Source: Olsenella sp. An290 (GTDB taxonomy: Bacteria; Actinomycetota; Coriobacteriia; Coriobacteriales; Atopobiaceae). From it: a stretch of 64,000 nucleotides of DNA. The stretch is from positions 26,816-90,815 of the forward strand of contig NZ_NFIU01000008.1 in the NCBI RefSeq assembly GCF_002159535.1, given 5' to 3'. The translations under genes were made by a program, and so were the position numbers. Positions 62,485 to 64,000 of the stretch are shown in pieces (the first letter of the stretch is position 1; the number at the start of each line of letters is the position of its first letter). The notes beneath the pieces were generated by a model, which saw only the letters and a program-made list of their open reading frames with translations, was not told where the DNA came from and did not search any database.

Positions 62485-62736
62485 TGGTCAAGAACCTGCT
62501 TGGGCTATGCCGGGCGGTCGCTGTCGCTTGACCTGACGGTGACCGCCTCTCTGCGTCCTGCCATGCCCGGGAAGATGCGGTTTGCCGGCGACGTCCCAGT
62601 TGATTAACGAGCCGAGAATAGCTGTCCGCTTCCTGGCTTAGGGACGCCCCTCAATCCCTATACTAACCGCATGGAAGGTACCGGTTGGTTCCACGGATCC
62701 CCTCATTCATGAGGGGCGGTTAAGAGAGGGGTTGAC
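62485..62736 (+). promoter_or_regulatory. Spacer with promoter-like and hairpin elements before the lysozyme gene
   Basis: A GGCGGTC/GACCGCC hairpin near 62513-62550 may end the glycan operon. A TATACT box at about 62659 is a candidate -10. A second hairpin, CCCCTCA/TGAGGGG at 62699-62716, lies 20 bases before the lysozyme start. Confidence 0.4.
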
Positions 62737-64000
62737 ATGCTTCTAACAAGGAGAGTGGTTGTCGGAGCTCTCTTGTCCTGCGCTCTTGCCGTGACATGCG
62801 CATCCCCCGCGCTTGCGGCAGAGCTGACGGAGGGAGGCGCCGCCGGCGAGGAGGCTGGATCTGTCGAGGAGGTCTACCAAGGGCTCCCGTCTGACGAAAC
62901 TGACCCGTTGACAGATGCCTCGCCTGTGGCCGAGAGCCCGACAGGGTCTGAAGGAGCTTCTGACCAGGGGGTCTCCGCGACCCCTTCTGAGACTCCCGGG
63001 GAGAACTCATCCGAAGACGGGCCATACCTGAGTGACCCAAGCTCTCTTGAGACCTCCTACGAGGAGCTTAAGCTGTTTGCAGAAACGCACTATTCCGATA
63101 TGCCCAATCCCCAGCGTGGGGCTGAGCAGACGAGACTTCGACGTTCGGTTTCGTCCCCCTTCTGGGAGGGCCCATCATTCTATTTTGGTGACGGGACTCT
63201 GTATCTGAGCCCCGCTCTCAAGGTAGTGGACGTGTCTGAGTGGCAGGGAGAGGTTGATTGGGAGAAGGTGAAGGCTTCGGGCGTCGACGCCGCAATCATC
63301 AGGGTTGGCTATGCCTCCGGAAACGAGGACAAGTACCTCAAGAGAAACATCTCCGAGTGCGAGCGCCTGGGCATTCCCTACGGACTGTATCTCTACAGCT
63401 ATGCCTATGACGCCGACTATGCCAAGAGGGAGGCCGTTTGGACGGCAAGCCTCATCAACCGCTACGACGCCCATCCGGACCTGCCTGTCTTCTATGACTT
63501 GGAGGAGTGGACGTGGACGGGGCACACTCCTCCCACGAAGGTGTCGGAGTACGAGAAGATCGTTGACGCGTATCTTACGACCATGAAGTCGTATGGGTAT
63601 ACGGATGTGAGCGTCTATAGCTACACCAGCTATCTGCTTGGCCCCCTTAACTCACCTTCTATCTGGGCGAAGACGTCTTGGGTCGCTCAATATAACAGCA
63701 GCCTTACCTTCGCCAATCCCTATGAGCCCGCATTCCACGGCTGGCAGTACACCTCGAGCGCGTCTGTGCCGGGCATTAGCGGCAAGGCGGATCTCAGCGC
63801 GTTTACCCCTCGCGGTTCGGTGACGTCAGCGGGCTGGCGTACGATCGGCGGGCGAACGTACTACTTTGATGAGTCGGGGAACATGGTTCGCGGCTGGCTC
63901 GACCTCGACGGCAAGCGCTACCGCCTCGACAAGGACTACGGGTACCTCTGGACGGGCTGGTACGGCGCCGACGGCAAGGTCTACTACGCCCGCGAGGACG
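62737..64000 (+). CDS. Secreted GH25 lysozyme with cell-wall-binding repeats (truncated by window end)
   Basis: ATG 62737, with AGAGAGGGG upstream, opens a signal peptide ('MLLTRRVVVGALLSCALAV', cut near 'ALA-AEL'). An acidic Ser/Pro/Glu-rich linker to about residue 140 follows. The GH25 domain then runs from 'LKVVDVSEWQGEVDWEKVK' to 'GISGKADLSAF', with catalytic 'DLPVFYDLEEW' acidic residues. Choline/glucan-binding-type repeats follow ('GWRTIGGRTYYFDESGNMVRGW', 'GWYGADGKVYYAREDG') and continue past the window. It would cleave peptidoglycan at the surface, next to the glycan locus. Confidence 0.92.
   Translation, partial: MLLTRRVVVGALLSCALAVTCASPALAAELTEGGAAGEEAGSVEEVYQGLPSDETDPLTDASPVAESPTGSEGASDQGVSATPSETPGENSSEDGPYLSDPSSLETSYEELKLFAETHYSDMPNPQRGAEQTRLRRSVSSPFWEGPSFYFGDGTLYLSPALKVVDVSEWQGEVDWEKVKASGVDAAIIRVGYASGNEDKYLKRNISECERLGIPYGLYLYSYAYDADYAKREAVWTASLINRYDAHPDLPVFYDLEEWTWTGHTPPTKVSEYEKIVDAYLTTMKSYGYTDVSVYSYTSYLLGPLNSPSIWAKTSWVAQYNSSLTFANPYEPAFHGWQYTSSASVPGISGKADLSAFTPRGSVTSAGWRTIGGRTYYFDESGNMVRGWLDLDGKRYRLDKDYGYLWTGWYGADGKVYYARED

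Noticed and set aside
62737..63040. Minus-strand frame opposite the lysozyme signal and linker
   Set aside because: The plus strand has a signal peptide, ribosome site and GH25 domain; the reverse frame is a shadow.

Overview
The window is GC-rich bacterial DNA. Its gene content and order (gltX, paired YhgE/Pip proteins, metK, priA-def-fmt-rsmB, DUF969-DUF979-pcp, ABC1 kinase with a phasin-like partner) point to an actinobacterium of the class Coriobacteriia, probably Olsenella/Atopobiaceae-like. The taxon is an inference; there is no rRNA gene in the window.

1-17.9 kb is accessory DNA. It opens with a restriction/defence operon: the 3' end of a McrB-like AAA+ ATPase, a LlaJI-type endonuclease, a C5-cytosine methyltransferase and a GHKL (Hsp90-like) ATPase with a PD-(D/E)xK nuclease-like C-terminus. 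A hairpin terminator separates it from a partial siphophage-like module: scaffold, major capsid, connector/minor capsid genes, distal tail protein, tail-spike/Tal, a BppU/collagen-like fibre and a BspA-like repeat protein. No terminase, portal, major tail or tape-measure gene is visible, so it looks like a defective prophage. Behind it lie cargo genes: a minus-strand pair with a nuclease-like N-terminus and a glycine-rich hydrophobic region, then DUF4417, a polymorphic toxin type 50 (Ntox50) and a probable immunity protein.

17.3-23 kb is a recombination junction. A serine recombinase frame on the minus strand runs through a tRNA 3' remnant (probable att site) and on, in frame, over a small neighbour gene. 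Next come a Fic enzyme, a two-gene HTH/membrane coiled-coil operon, a frameshifted HTH pseudogene and a terminator.

23-52.8 kb is mostly chromosomal backbone: L-serine dehydratase, DUF969-DUF979-pcp (probable pyroglutamyl-peptide uptake and cleavage), gltX, a TetR regulator divergent from two overlapping YhgE/Pip genes, metK, priA-def-fmt-rsmB, HAD phosphatases, a TPR protein, DUF1015, a phasin-like protein and an ABC1 kinase. It is interrupted at 37.4-39.7 kb by one AT-rich, evidently transferred gene, a NACHT NTPase with a nuclease-like N-terminus, which is a strong single-gene anti-phage candidate. Several intergenic regions carry palindromic or tandem repeats.

52.9-64 kb is a co-directional cell-surface glycan locus: acyltransferase, RmlA, RmlB, a WecE-like aminotransferase, a polyprenyl-phosphate glycosyltransferase, an ATP-grasp enzyme, two small SMR/EamA membrane proteins, an NAD-dependent epimerase and a PLP decarboxylase. 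It is followed by a secreted GH25 lysozyme truncated by the window end. The set suggests a dTDP-4-amino-dideoxysugar placed on a lipid carrier, flipped, and possibly decorated with an amino-acid-derived group.
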